Assembly (NCBI GenBank): GCA_002307725.1 | Contig: DBUB01000010.1 | Span: forward strand, 310,001 to 374,000 | DNA: 64,000 nucleotides | Direction of reading: 5' to 3' | Source: Alphaproteobacteria bacterium UBA1301 | GTDB lineage: Bacteria; Pseudomonadota; Alphaproteobacteria; Micropepsales; Micropepsaceae | Shown: piece after piece, positions 24,688-33,609 of the stretch | Numbering within the stretch: position 1 is the stretch's first letter | How the letters are laid out: the number at the start of each line of letters is the position of its first letter | Position numbers and translations under genes: made by a program | Notes under the pieces: model-generated | Told to the model about the DNA's origin: nothing | Seen by the model: the letters and a program-made list of their open reading frames with translations, nothing else | The model's database searches: none

Positions 24688-24761
24688 GGTGCGAATCCAA
24701 AAAGAAATGGGCGGCCAGTATGCCCGGTCCGCCCGTATCAGGAAACGCGTCCGAATGTACT

Positions 24762-26609
24762 TTAGATCAAGTCGCGCAGCGTTACCTTGACGTCCTTGGC
24801 CGCGCCGCCGTGATTAACTGTGAAGGTCACGACCGTGCCGGGTTTGGCAGTGCGCAGCTTGCCCCGCACGTCACGCAGCTTCAATTGACTCGCGGCCACA
24901 CCGTCCACCGCCGTGATCAGGTCGTCTTTGGCGAGCCCGGCTTGCTCGGCCGGAGCGCCCTTGGTGACGGCGACGATCTTGAAGCCGGTTCCGGCGACAT
25001 TGATCCACAGCCCAGCCCGATCATAGGTGCCGGTATCTTCCACCGGACCCGGGAGCGGCTTCAGGTACATCACGCGGTTGTTGTAATCGAAGGTGACGAC
25101 GAAGCGCTTCAGCACGCCGCCGCCGACGTTGCCGGAATAATCGGCCCCGGCAAAGGCGCCTTTGTCCTGCGTTGCCAGCGAGCCCACCACGAGCCCGATC
25201 TTCACGTCGCCGATGGTCATATCCTTGATGCGGGTGACATAGCCCGTGGACGGACCGCCGATGCCCCAGCCTTCCACCGCCTCGACGCCTTTGGTGTGGG
25301 TTTCGCGCAGCTTGTTGGTTTCGGCAAAGGGTTTGGTGATGGTGAGTTCCGAGCGGGCGCCGGTGTCGATGTCGAACTTGGCCGGGATGCCTTCGATGGT
25401 ACCAGTGACCTCGGGGATGTGGTCGTTGAAAACGAACTTCACCGGCGTGCCGGAGTCTTTGGGATCGAATTTGGCCGGATCGATCAGGGTCAGGGTGCTG
25501 GCGCCGTAATCGATGCGGGTGACGAAGCGGCGGAAGGTCTCATAGCCGACCATACCGGGCATCGGTACGCCTTCGATGTCGCTCAGCTTGTCGAGCGGGA
25601 AGACGATGGCGAGCTGATTCTTTACCGTGGCGGCGCCGACCGAAAATTCGAGGCCATTGGCGAAACCGCCTTCCATTACGCCCTCGCCGGCGCCGGTGCC
25701 GGGCAATTTGCCTTCCACCTTGATACCAAGCTGCTTGGCGATGGGCGGGGTGAGGATGTCGTGTCCGCCGGTGTCGAAGATGAAGACGAACGGTCCTTTG
25801 CCGTTGACCTTGGCCTCGCCGAAGATGTGGTTGTTGATGATCTGGACCGGGATCGTGGTCGACGCCGCGCCGCCAGCGATCGAAAAGTCGGTGACGACGG
25901 TCGTGGGGATGGCAAAGGCGCTGTCGGGCTGAGTGCTGAGGAAGGTCACTTTGTTGACCTTCATGGTTTGCACATACTGCGCCCCGGCACCGGTATCGAT
26001 CAGGATCTTATGGGGAAGTTTGACGCCGTCTTCGCTGGCGTAATCGGAGAACGTGGTGATGACGGTCTGCGGGCCCTGCAGTTCGATGATCTTGGCGAGG
26101 AAATGGGTGCCGGTGTCGAACCAGGCCTCGAACGGTTTGCCGCCCTTGGGCGTAACGGTCAGCACATCGAAACGGCCGGTGGAATTGGTGACTTCGCCTT
26201 TGCTGATGACGGTTGCGCCGCCATGATCGGGTTGCCACCACAGATTGGCGTTGCGATAAGCGTCGTTGATGGCCAGCACCAGCGCGTCCCCGCCTTGCTG
26301 CTCGGTGATGGTGCCGGAGGTGTCGCGCTGCCACGGCGTCTTGCCGTCGAAGCCGTTGGCGCCCTGTGCCGGGCCGACTTTGAAAACGCCGACCGTGCGG
26401 CCGTTCTTAAGGTCGTTCACCGAATGGGTGGTGCCGGTCAGGCCGTTGCCGGCATAGTCGGCGTCGATGCTGATCGCGGCCTTGGTGTCCCAGGTGGTGC
26501 CGCCGGTGGCGGCCTTGTTGGCCTTGAGCACGTCGTCGGCGGACCCGGCCGCCAAAGCCGCGACCGAAGTGGCCGTCAGGGCTGCAAATGCAGCAATGGT
26601 CAAGCGCAT
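24762..26609 (-). CDS. Secreted retropepsin-like aspartyl protease with a PDZ domain
   Basis: 615 residues with a signal peptide (MRLTIAAFAAL...AALA). Two aspartic-protease motifs are present, FIFDTGGHDIL (Asp279) and FDIDTGARSELT (Asp415), each starting one retropepsin-like domain, and the last 80 residues form a PDZ domain (GLWINVAG...KGAPAEQAGLAKDDLITAVDG split by one strand). The first 240 residues are a separate beta-rich region. This order (two aspartyl domains + PDZ) is a known family of periplasmic proteins; activity is inferred from the DTG pair. Confidence 0.85.
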   Translation of the reverse strand: MRLTIAAFAALTATSVAALAAGSADDVLKANKAATGGTTWDTKAAISIDADYAGNGLTGTTHSVNDLKNGRTVGVFKVGPAQGANGFDGKTPWQRDTSGTITEQQGGDALVLAINDAYRNANLWWQPDHGGATVISKGEVTNSTGRFDVLTVTPKGGKPFEAWFDTGTHFLAKIIELQGPQTVITTFSDYASEDGVKLPHKILIDTGAGAQYVQTMKVNKVTFLSTQPDSAFAIPTTVVTDFSIAGGAASTTIPVQIINNHIFGEAKVNGKGPFVFIFDTGGHDILTPPIAKQLGIKVEGKLPGTGAGEGVMEGGFANGLEFSVGAATVKNQLAIVFPLDKLSDIEGVPMPGMVGYETFRRFVTRIDYGASTLTLIDPAKFDPKDSGTPVKFVFNDHIPEVTGTIEGIPAKFDIDTGARSELTITKPFAETNKLRETHTKGVEAVEGWGIGGPSTGYVTRIKDMTIGDVKIGLVVGSLATQDKGAFAGADYSGNVGGGVLKRFVVTFDYNNRVMYLKPLPGPVEDTGTYDRAGLWINVAGTGFKIVAVTKGAPAEQAGLAKDDLITAVDGVAASQLKLRDVRGKLRTAKPGTVVTFTVNHGGAAKDVKVTLRDLI

Positions 26610-26664
26610 GTGGTACTCCCCTCACGTTAGGCGAAGATGTAGGTACCCTAGGCCCGAAAACAAC

Positions 26665-27534
26665 ATGCGCTTCTATCAAATTTGCGTTGCGGCGGCGATT
26701 TGCGCCCTCACAAGCCTGTGTGTTCCGGCACTTGCGGCGCCGCAGCGCGTTGTCTCGACTTTTCTGTGCACCGACGAATACGTTTTTCGTCTGGTGCCGC
26801 GCGGACGCATTGTGGCGCTGTCGTATGAGGCGGTGGATCGCAAGCCCGTGGTTTCGACGATTGCGGACGCGGCCAAAGGGATGCCGGTGATCCGCCCCTC
26901 GACCGAAACCGTACTGCAGCTGAAGCCCGATCTCGTCGTGATGTACGCCGGGACCAATCCCCGCTTGCATCTCAGTCTCAGCCATCTCGGCGTTCCGGTG
27001 CTGGACGTGCCATGGGCCAATTCCGTCGCCGAGGTGCGTACTGTGACCAAGATGCTAGGCGACAAGCTCGGTGCTCCCGATCGTGCCGCGGCGCTGCTCG
27101 CCGAAATGGACAAGAAAATCGCCGCCGTCAGGGTAGGGGCACCGCGGCCGCCGGTGCGTACCATCCTTTACGAGCCGCAAGGCTATGCGACGGTACAGGG
27201 CGTCACCGAAGAGGTGATGCAGCTCGCCGGTTTGGTTAACGCCGCGCCCGCTGCCAAGCTCACGCGCGCCGGGCAATTGCCAGTGGAAGCAGTGATCGCT
27301 GCCGCGCCCGAGCTGCTGGTTTTGGGCGGCGAGGAACGCAGCGGCTCGGCCCGCGCCTACACTGTCCTGCACCATCCCGCCTTCAAGGCGCTGGCGGGCC
27401 GCACCCATATGGAATTTGCCAAGCTGACCCCGCTCCTTTGCCCCGGACCGTGGTCGCTCGACAGCGCCGAAACGCTGGTGAAATTGGGGCGGGCGGCGCG
27501 GGCGCTTGCACCGGTCCCGGGGCGGACCTACTAA
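26665..27534 (+). CDS. btuF: ABC transporter substrate-binding protein, cobalamin type
   Basis: 289 residues. ATG 26665 begins a Sec signal (MRFYQICVAAAICAL...ALA). The mature part is a class III periplasmic-binding protein: RVVSTFLCTDEYVFRLVP, LKPDLVVMYAG and the final GPWSLDSAETLVKLG. It lies directly before a cobalamin riboswitch and the cognate permease and ATPase, so it is assigned to B12 or cobinamide; similar proteins for haem or iron chelates cannot be excluded from the protein alone. Divergent from the aspartyl protease with only 55 bases between. Confidence 0.8.
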   Translation: MRFYQICVAAAICALTSLCVPALAAPQRVVSTFLCTDEYVFRLVPRGRIVALSYEAVDRKPVVSTIADAAKGMPVIRPSTETVLQLKPDLVVMYAGTNPRLHLSLSHLGVPVLDVPWANSVAEVRTVTKMLGDKLGAPDRAAALLAEMDKKIAAVRVGAPRPPVRTILYEPQGYATVQGVTEEVMQLAGLVNAAPAAKLTRAGQLPVEAVIAAAPELLVLGGEERSGSARAYTVLHHPAFKALAGRTHMEFAKLTPLLCPGPWSLDSAETLVKLGRAARALAPVPGRTY

Positions 27535-27544
27535 TTCCTCCATC

Positions 27545-27682
27545 GCACCGGAATAGGGAACGCGGGTGGAAATCCTGCGGCTGCCCCCGCAACTGTAGCG
27601 GCCTCGCGCGGACGGTCACTGGCGGCAACGCTGGGAAGGCCACCGCAAATTCAGCCGCAGAGCCAGGAAACCTGCCGGAGCG
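27545..27682 (+). ncRNA. Cobalamin (adenosylcobalamin) riboswitch
   Basis: The conserved core is readable in order: AATAGGGAACGCGGGTGGAA, then CTGCGGCTGCCCCCGCAACTG (B12 box region, split here for length) with TAGCGG, a CACTGG, GGGAAGGC and GAGCCAGGAAACCTGCC. It occupies the gap between btuF and btuC and ends about 70 bases before the btuC ATG. B12 binding is expected to reduce expression of btuC and btuD. Confidence 0.93.
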
Positions 27683-27753
27683 TGTCGTCCATCTTGTGGC
27701 CGGGGTACGCCATGGGAAGCCGGCCTACCGGCGGCGGCGACAGAAAGGCCGTG

Positions 27754-28779
27754 ATGGACGCGACGACCGTCTCGTATCTACAGACCCAATCCCTTGGGCA
27801 TCGGACGCGCTGGCTGATCGCGCTTAGCGGTGCCGCGCTGATGTTCGGGCTGTGGTCGTTCCTGCTCGGATCGGCCGATTATTCGGCGCACGAATTGTTG
27901 ACCGGCCTCGTCACCGGTAAAGGCGCCGCGGGCATCATCGCCCAGGAAATCCGCTTGCCGCGCGCGGCGCTGGCACTGATCGTCGGTGCCGCCTTGGCGG
28001 GAAGCGGCGCGGCGTTGCAAGGCCTGTTCGTCAATCCGCTGGCCGAACCGGGCGTCACTGGCGTGACCTCTTGCGCCGGGCTGGGCGCCGTGGTGGCGAT
28101 GTATTTCGGCCTTGTCACGCTGCACCCGCTGACCTTGCCAGTGTTCGCGATTGCTGGGGCCTTGATCGCCGCCGCGATCCTGTATGCTTTGTCGAAGAGC
28201 GGTGCCGGGGCGGTCTCACTGGTCTTGGCTGGTGTGGCGATCGGCAGTTTTGCCACCGCGCTGACCGCGCTGGCGCTGTCGTTTTCGGCCAATCCCTACG
28301 CCATGAGCGAGATGGTGCTGTGGATGATGGGCTCGTTGAAAGACCGTACCCTGAACGATCTTGCCTTCGCCTTGCCGCTCACCGCGGTTGGGCTCGCATT
28401 GCTGTCATCGACCGGTCGCGGTCTCGATGCGCTGACTCTCGGCGACGAGGCGGCGCGTTCGCTCGGTGTCAATTTGACGTCGCTGCGGGCGCGCGTCGTG
28501 CTCGGGGTGGCCTTGGCGACCGGTGCGGCGACGGCGGCCGCTGGCGCCGTGAGTTTTGTCGGCTTGGTGGTGCCGCATCTGCTCCGCCCGTTGTTCGGCC
28601 ATCAACCATCGCGGCTGATTGTGCCGTCGATGCTCGGCGGAGCGGCGATGGTGGCAGCGGCCGATGTCGCGCTGCGCCTGATTGCGCCCGATGGCCAGCT
28701 TCTGCTTGGCGTCGTCACCGCCATGCTGGGCGCGCCGTTCTTCCTTTGGCTGATCCTGAAGTTGAGGCGCCAGCCATGA
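27754..28779 (+). CDS. btuC: FecCD-type ABC permease, cobalamin uptake
   Basis: 341-residue integral membrane protein with about ten helices, of the BtuC/FecCD family: RLPRAALALIVGAALAGSGA, GVTSCAGLGAVVAMYFG, GAVSFVGLVVPHLLRP and the final GVVTAMLGAPFFLWLIL. ATG 27754 follows GAAAGG at 7 bases. It sits behind a B12 riboswitch and overlaps the ATPase gene (ATGA). Confidence 0.92.
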   Translation: MDATTVSYLQTQSLGHRTRWLIALSGAALMFGLWSFLLGSADYSAHELLTGLVTGKGAAGIIAQEIRLPRAALALIVGAALAGSGAALQGLFVNPLAEPGVTGVTSCAGLGAVVAMYFGLVTLHPLTLPVFAIAGALIAAAILYALSKSGAGAVSLVLAGVAIGSFATALTALALSFSANPYAMSEMVLWMMGSLKDRTLNDLAFALPLTAVGLALLSSTGRGLDALTLGDEAARSLGVNLTSLRARVVLGVALATGAATAAAGAVSFVGLVVPHLLRPLFGHQPSRLIVPSMLGGAAMVAAADVALRLIAPDGQLLLGVVTAMLGAPFFLWLILKLRRQP

Positions 28780-29534
28780 GCGTGAGCTTCGAACAAGTCT
28801 CGGTTTCGTTCGGCGCGCGCGCCGCGCTGACACAAGTTTCGGCGACGCTGGAACAAGGCACCGTCACCGGCATCATCGGCCCCAATGGCGCTGGCAAGAC
28901 CACGCTGCTGCGTACCGCGCTGGGTTTGCAACCGGTCAGTTACGGCACTGTGCGCGTGCTCGACAAGCCGCTGTCGGAATGGCCGCGGGACGCGCTGGCG
29001 CGGGCCATGGCCTATCTGCCGCAAGGCGGCGAGGCGCGCTGGCCGATGCGGGTAGAGGACCTTGTGCTGCTCGGCCGCTTGCCGCATCGCGCCGCTTTCG
29101 GCCCGCCCGATCTCAAAGACCGCATGGCGGCGCTGGATGCTTTGGCGCGCTGCGATGCTACGCCCTTCGCGAACCGCCGCATGGATGAGCTCTCGGCCGG
29201 CGAACGCGCCCGGGTGTTGTTCGCGCGCGCGCTGGCGACCGGCGCCGCGGTGCTGCTGGCCGATGAACCGGCGGCGTATCTCGATCCCAGCCACCAGCTC
29301 CGGCTGATGGAATTGCTCCGTGAAGAGGCCCGCCGCGGCACCGCCGTCGCCGTTACGTTGCACGATTTGTCGCTCGCTGCCCGCCATTGCGACCGCATTC
29401 TGGTGCTGCACGACGGTCGCCTTGTTGCCGACGGCCCGCCCGCGGAGGCCTTGGCCGACGCCACGCTGGCGCGCGTGTTCCAGATCGCGCGGAGCCCCGA
29501 TTCGTTGGGATTAGGGGCCTTCCGCCGCCTCTGA
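28776..29534 (+). CDS. btuD: ABC transporter ATP-binding protein, cobalamin uptake
   Basis: 252 residues. Walker A GPNGAGKT at 35-42, an ABC signature LSAGERAR (S-G-E-R rather than LSGGQ), Walker B VLLADEP, and the switch His in VTLHDLSL. Family FepC/BtuD. Overlaps btuC by 4 bases, so the two subunits are co-translated; with btuF they make a complete importer across the inner membrane. Confidence 0.92.
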   Translation: MSVSFEQVSVSFGARAALTQVSATLEQGTVTGIIGPNGAGKTTLLRTALGLQPVSYGTVRVLDKPLSEWPRDALARAMAYLPQGGEARWPMRVEDLVLLGRLPHRAAFGPPDLKDRMAALDALARCDATPFANRRMDELSAGERARVLFARALATGAAVLLADEPAAYLDPSHQLRLMELLREEARRGTAVAVTLHDLSLAARHCDRILVLHDGRLVADGPPAEALADATLARVFQIARSPDSLGLGAFRRL

Positions 29535-29587
29535 TCCGCCATTTTGTGGGCCGTACACTTCGTCCCGAGAACGCGAGGGAGGCTCTT

Positions 29588-30007
29588 ATGTCCAATGACA
29601 CCATCGTCACTGTGCGCGCCAAGCGGCCGCTGTCGATTTGGGTTCTGTGCATCATCAACGGATTGCTGGCGGCGTTCCTGATCGCCAGCTGCATCATTGC
29701 CGAGAGCCGCGGCTATTCGGGCTGGCAGGCGGCGTTTGTCGGCATCGCCGGTCTACTCATCAGCATCGCTGCACATGCGACGTGGTACGGTTTCCGCTGG
29801 GGCCGCTCGGCGCTGCTTACCTTGTTGACGGTGGTTCTCGGCCTTCTGATCGTACAATCGGTGATGTATATCGATTGGGCCGCTGACGCCGGTTTCCTTG
29901 GCCGCGCGGTCACGGCGGCATGGTTTCGCACCGGTTTGTCGCTTGCGTGGCTGGCGCTAAACTTTATCTTCTTGTTCCGCAAACGGGCAAGGATGTTCTT
30001 CGCATGA
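29588..30007 (+). CDS. Four-helix membrane protein of unknown function
   Basis: 139 residues; ATG 29588 has GGGAGG 7 bases upstream. After a short basic start (TVRAKRPLS) come four hydrophobic segments (about 18-38, 48-70, 76-95, 112-132) and a basic end FRKRARMFF, so both ends probably face the cytoplasm. Its TGA overlaps the ATG of the first MocA-type dehydrogenase, giving a coupled three-gene operon. No family recognised. Confidence 0.7.
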   Translation: MSNDTIVTVRAKRPLSIWVLCIINGLLAAFLIASCIIAESRGYSGWQAAFVGIAGLLISIAAHATWYGFRWGRSALLTLLTVVLGLLIVQSVMYIDWAADAGFLGRAVTAAWFRTGLSLAWLALNFIFLFRKRARMFFA

Positions 30008-30984
30008 CTCTCCAGGTTGCGGTGATCGGATACGGCGATGGCGGGCGGGTGTTGCATGCCGGGCCGGTGGCGCGCACGGACGGTCTCAAGCTTGCGGCGG
30101 TCGTTTCGACTCGCACGGCGGACATCGCTCGCGATCATCCCGGCGTGCGCGCGGTGGCCGACCCCGCGGCCGTCTTCGCCGATCCCGCCATCGATCTCAT
30201 TGCAATTTCGACGCCCAACACCTCGCATTTCGATCTCTGTGCGCGGGCACTGGCGGCGGGCAAGCATGTCGTGGTCGACAAGCCGTTCACCGTCACCGCG
30301 GCCGAAGCGCGCGAACTGAAGCGGCGGGCGGAAGCCTCTGGGCGCCTTCTCACCGTGTTCCACAATTTTCGTTATTTCGCTGATTACAAAGCGCTGCAAG
30401 CGATGATCGCCGACGGTACTTTGGGCGAGATCGCCTATTTCGAATCCCATTTTGATCGCTGGGCGCCCAAGGTCCCTGACGCGTGGCGCGAGAAGCCGGG
30501 TGCGGGCAGCGGCACTTGGTGGGACCTCGGACCGCATCTGATCGATCAAGTGCTGCAACTGTTCGGCAAACCGCTCGCCATCACGTGCGATCAAGCGATC
30601 CAGCGCCCCGGCGGCGGCGCTACCGATTTCTTCCACGCGCTCTTGCGCTACGCGAAATTGCGCGTCGTGCTGACCAGTTGTTTCCTGGCGCCGGAGCAGG
30701 AGTTGCGTTTCGTCGTGCATGGCAGCAAGGCGAGTCTGACCAAATACGGCATCAATCTGCGCGACGGCGTCGATCCGCTTCCCGGTACGCTGACGTTGCC
30801 GGACGGCACCACGCGCGAAGCCCCGGCGGGCGCGGCCGACAGCCGTGACTTTTACATCGCCGTGCGCGATGCCATCCTCGGTACCGCGCCGCAGCCGGTG
30901 AAGCTTGATGAAGCCATTGCGGTGATGGACGTGCTCGAAGCCGGTGACAAAAGCGCGGCCGAACGGCGCGAGGTGGTGCTATGA
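30004..30984 (+). CDS. Gfo/Idh/MocA family NAD(P)-dependent oxidoreductase (first of two)
   Basis: 326 residues. Rossmann domain VAVIGYGDGGRVLHAGPV, STPNTSHFDL, the catalytic lysine block GKHVVVDKPFTVT, and the C-terminal domain with GTWWDLGPHLIDQ carrying the catalytic Asp/His pair. YdgJ/IolX-like members reduce or oxidise inositols and sugars. Both ends overlap neighbours by 4 bases. About half the residues appear shared with the next gene, indicating tandem duplication. Confidence 0.9.
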   Translation: MTLQVAVIGYGDGGRVLHAGPVARTDGLKLAAVVSTRTADIARDHPGVRAVADPAAVFADPAIDLIAISTPNTSHFDLCARALAAGKHVVVDKPFTVTAAEARELKRRAEASGRLLTVFHNFRYFADYKALQAMIADGTLGEIAYFESHFDRWAPKVPDAWREKPGAGSGTWWDLGPHLIDQVLQLFGKPLAITCDQAIQRPGGGATDFFHALLRYAKLRVVLTSCFLAPEQELRFVVHGSKASLTKYGINLRDGVDPLPGTLTLPDGTTREAPAGAADSRDFYIAVRDAILGTAPQPVKLDEAIAVMDVLEAGDKSAAERREVVL

Positions 30985-32003
30985 GCTGCTGCAACGTCGC
31001 CGTGATCGGTTACGGGCTGGCGGGCCGTGTCTTTCATGCTCCGCTGATCGCCGCCACCGAAGGCCTGCATCTCGCCGCCATCGTCTCCAGCCGCACAAGC
31101 GAAATCGCGGCCGCCTATCCCGGCGCTAAAGCCGTCAGCGATCCGCAACAGGTGTTCGTCGATCCCGATATCGATCTCATTGTGGTGGCGACGCCCAACG
31201 AATCCCATTTCGAACTCGCGGCGCGGGCGCTCGCGGCGGGCAAACATGTCGTGATCGACAAGCCGATGGCGCTCACCTCGGCCGAAGCGAGGAAGCTGAT
31301 CGACAAAGCCCGCGGCCGTCTTCTCACCGTGTTTCACAACCGCCGCTGGGACGGCGATTTCCTCACCCTGAAGAAGCTGGCGCGCGAAGGCACGCTCGGC
31401 ACCATCGCCTATCTGGAATCGCGCTTCGATCTTTATCGCCCCAACGTGCAGGATCGTTGGCGCGAGCGTGCCGGCCCCGCGACCGGAACCTGGTACGATC
31501 TCGGATCCCATTTGCTGGATCAGGCGCTGCAACTTTTCGGAAAGCCGCTCGGCATCACGGCCGATCTGGCGGCACGGCGCAATGGTGCGGTGACGACGGA
31601 CTACTTCCGCGTGTTGCTGCGCTACGAGACCACGCGCGTGGTACTTGCGGGCGATTCTCTGGCACCAACTGACCGGCGTTTTATCGTGCATGGCAGTGGC
31701 GCCAGTTTCATTAAGCTTGGTCTTGATCCGCAACAAAATGCGTTGGCGACGGGCCTGAAACCATCTGATGCCGCCTACGGGCTTGAATCGGTGCCGGCGC
31801 GCCTCGTGTTACCCGGCGGTGGTGAACAGGCCGTAACCATAGAAAGTGGACGTTACGGCGCTTTTTATGAAAGCGTCCGCGACGCCTTGCGCGGTACGGC
31901 GCCGCTTGCTGTGACCGCCGGCGAAGCGCTCACGGTGATGGAATTGCTCGAGGCGGGGCTTGAAAGCGCACAATTTGGCCGCGAAGTCATAACAACGAGG
32001 TAA
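30981..32003 (+). CDS. Gfo/Idh/MocA family oxidoreductase (second of two)
   Basis: 340 residues; start overlaps the previous stop (ATGA). VAVIGYGLAGRVFHAPLI nucleotide-binding turn, ATPNESHFEL, GKHVVIDKPMALT with the catalytic Lys, and GTWYDLGSHLLDQ with Asp and His. Compared with its upstream paralogue it has an extra loop near 245-270. The pair may oxidise and re-reduce different positions of one sugar or polyol. A divergent role is not visible from sequence. Confidence 0.9.
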   Translation: MSCCNVAVIGYGLAGRVFHAPLIAATEGLHLAAIVSSRTSEIAAAYPGAKAVSDPQQVFVDPDIDLIVVATPNESHFELAARALAAGKHVVIDKPMALTSAEARKLIDKARGRLLTVFHNRRWDGDFLTLKKLAREGTLGTIAYLESRFDLYRPNVQDRWRERAGPATGTWYDLGSHLLDQALQLFGKPLGITADLAARRNGAVTTDYFRVLLRYETTRVVLAGDSLAPTDRRFIVHGSGASFIKLGLDPQQNALATGLKPSDAAYGLESVPARLVLPGGGEQAVTIESGRYGAFYESVRDALRGTAPLAVTAGEALTVMELLEAGLESAQFGREVITTR

Positions 32004-32143
32004 CGCTAACATCAACACGATGGATGTGCGGCAATTGCCGTAGTCGCCGGTGCGATGGGCCCGTTTATATTCGCTTTTTCCAATGCGAGTACGTTGTTTT
32101 GTCGGAACCTGGCGATCCATCGCGAGAATATTCGCCGCGCGTG

Positions 32144-33091
32144 ATGCGCAACTGGGATGCGGTGCGCGCCTTTCTCGAAGTTGCGCGGACGGGTAGCTTC
32201 CGCGCTGCGGCGCTTGGTTTGAAAGTCTCCGTTAATACGCTCCGTAGACAAATTGAAGAGATGGAAGACGACGCTTGCATCACGCTCTTCACCCGTCATG
32301 CTAGTGGCGCGCGGCCGACCAAGGAAGCCGAACGCATGCTAGCCGCCGCCAAGCGGATGGAGATGGCATCTTACGATCTGTTACGCGCCCAATCGGTGGC
32401 GGCGGATATCCGTGGCGAAGTGCGTCTCAGCGTCACAGAAGTTCTGGGCACGGTTTGGCTGGTTCCCCAAATGGTGGAATTTCAGCGTCAACATCCCGAT
32501 CTTCTGATCGACCTGCAATGTTCGATGCGCCCGCATGATGTGATGAAAATGGAATGCGATATCGCGCTCCAGCTGATACCGCCCGAGTGCAATGACCTTC
32601 GATCGCTTCGCATCGGGCGTATTCATGTGATGCCTTTTGCGTCGCAGGCGTATCTGGCGCGTTATGGCAAACCCCAAAGCCGCGATGATTTCGCTGGCCA
32701 TCGTCTCGTGCTGCAGGCCTGTGACCAGTTGAATTCCTTCGGTTTTGAGCGGGCTTTTCCCGGCATTTCGCAAGTTGGCTTGGTCTCCCTGCGCACCAAT
32801 TCGCCGATGGCGCATCTCAGGGCGGTACGCTGCGGCGCCGGGATCGGCGCGCTCGCGACGTTCGCGGGCAAATTTGCAGGTTTGGAGCCGGTCGATCTCG
32901 ACTGGCGCGATGCCGCCGATGTCTGGCTCATCTATCACCCGGATTTGGCGAAAACGAAACGCGTGCGACTCGTCATAGACTGGCTCATCGAAGCCCTTTC
33001 GCCGCGGCAACATCCATGGTTTTCCGACGATTTCATCCATCCCCGGGATTTGCCGGACGACGTGGCCGGACTATCTTTATCGCGCCTATAA
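32144..33091 (+). CDS. LysR-family transcriptional regulator
   Basis: 315 residues from ATG 32144 (GTG 32141 is adjacent). The winged-HTH reads WDAVRAFLEVARTGSFRAAA with LKVSVNTLRRQIEEME, slightly off-consensus (NTLRRQI where SAVSRQI is usual). A normal co-inducer-binding domain follows. It is downstream of and on the same strand as the MocA pair, 140 bases away, so it could regulate them, but LysR targets are usually divergent. Confidence 0.88.
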   Translation: MRNWDAVRAFLEVARTGSFRAAALGLKVSVNTLRRQIEEMEDDACITLFTRHASGARPTKEAERMLAAAKRMEMASYDLLRAQSVAADIRGEVRLSVTEVLGTVWLVPQMVEFQRQHPDLLIDLQCSMRPHDVMKMECDIALQLIPPECNDLRSLRIGRIHVMPFASQAYLARYGKPQSRDDFAGHRLVLQACDQLNSFGFERAFPGISQVGLVSLRTNSPMAHLRAVRCGAGIGALATFAGKFAGLEPVDLDWRDAADVWLIYHPDLAKTKRVRLVIDWLIEALSPRQHPWFSDDFIHPRDLPDDVAGLSLSRL

Positions 33092-33149
33092 CAGGCGCCT
33101 ATTGTCTCTAAGAACAAGAATGAACTGCGCACAGAAGAACGAGAGCACT

Positions 33150-33563
33150 ATGAAATCCGCACAGGGGTCGGGACCGGTAGACAGGCGCAAGCGTTCGCGC
33201 ATGTTGGATGCTGAGGTCGGACAATCCATCCGCGTACATCGCAAGAACGCAAAAATGACATTGCAAGGGCTCGCTGATCGGCTCGGCATCGCCTACCAGC
33301 AGGTTCAAAAATACGAGACCGGCGTTAATCGGGTTGGCGCAGGACGGTTGATGGAAATCGCCGAAATCCTGAACGTTCCGGTGGCGAGCTTTTTCGATAC
33401 GCCGCATGTACCGGGCGAAGACGGCGGTATTTCTGTTGTCGATTCGGAAGCCGCCGTGCAGGGCCGCCAGGTCATGGTGGCGTTCCTGCGCATCAAAGAT
33501 CCGCAGAAACGCACGGCCGCACTCGCCTATTTGCGGTCGCTGTTGGATCCCGAATCGCCCTGA
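33150..33563 (+). CDS. XRE/CI-type transcriptional regulator
   Basis: 137 residues from ATG 33150 (GAGAG upstream; ATG 33120 would add 10 residues). The HTH reads IRVHRKNAKMTLQGLADRLG with IAYQQVQKYETGVNRVGAGR, a form very common in alphaproteobacterial single-HTH regulators, where QQVQKYE.G.NR is the hallmark. The C-terminal third (QVMVAFLRIKDPQKRTAAL) resembles a small helical dimerisation tail. Targets unknown. Confidence 0.85.
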   Translation: MKSAQGSGPVDRRKRSRMLDAEVGQSIRVHRKNAKMTLQGLADRLGIAYQQVQKYETGVNRVGAGRLMEIAEILNVPVASFFDTPHVPGEDGGISVVDSEAAVQGRQVMVAFLRIKDPQKRTAALAYLRSLLDPESP

Positions 33564-33609
33564 ACGGGACTGCGGCCGCTAAGTTCCGGACGCGCGATGA
33601 GGTATTTGG

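Noticed and set aside
24720..26630. A 636-codon open frame opposite the aspartyl protease gene
   Set aside because: Same reason: the minus-strand protein has a signal peptide, two DTG motifs and a PDZ domain, while the plus-strand translation has no recognisable domain.
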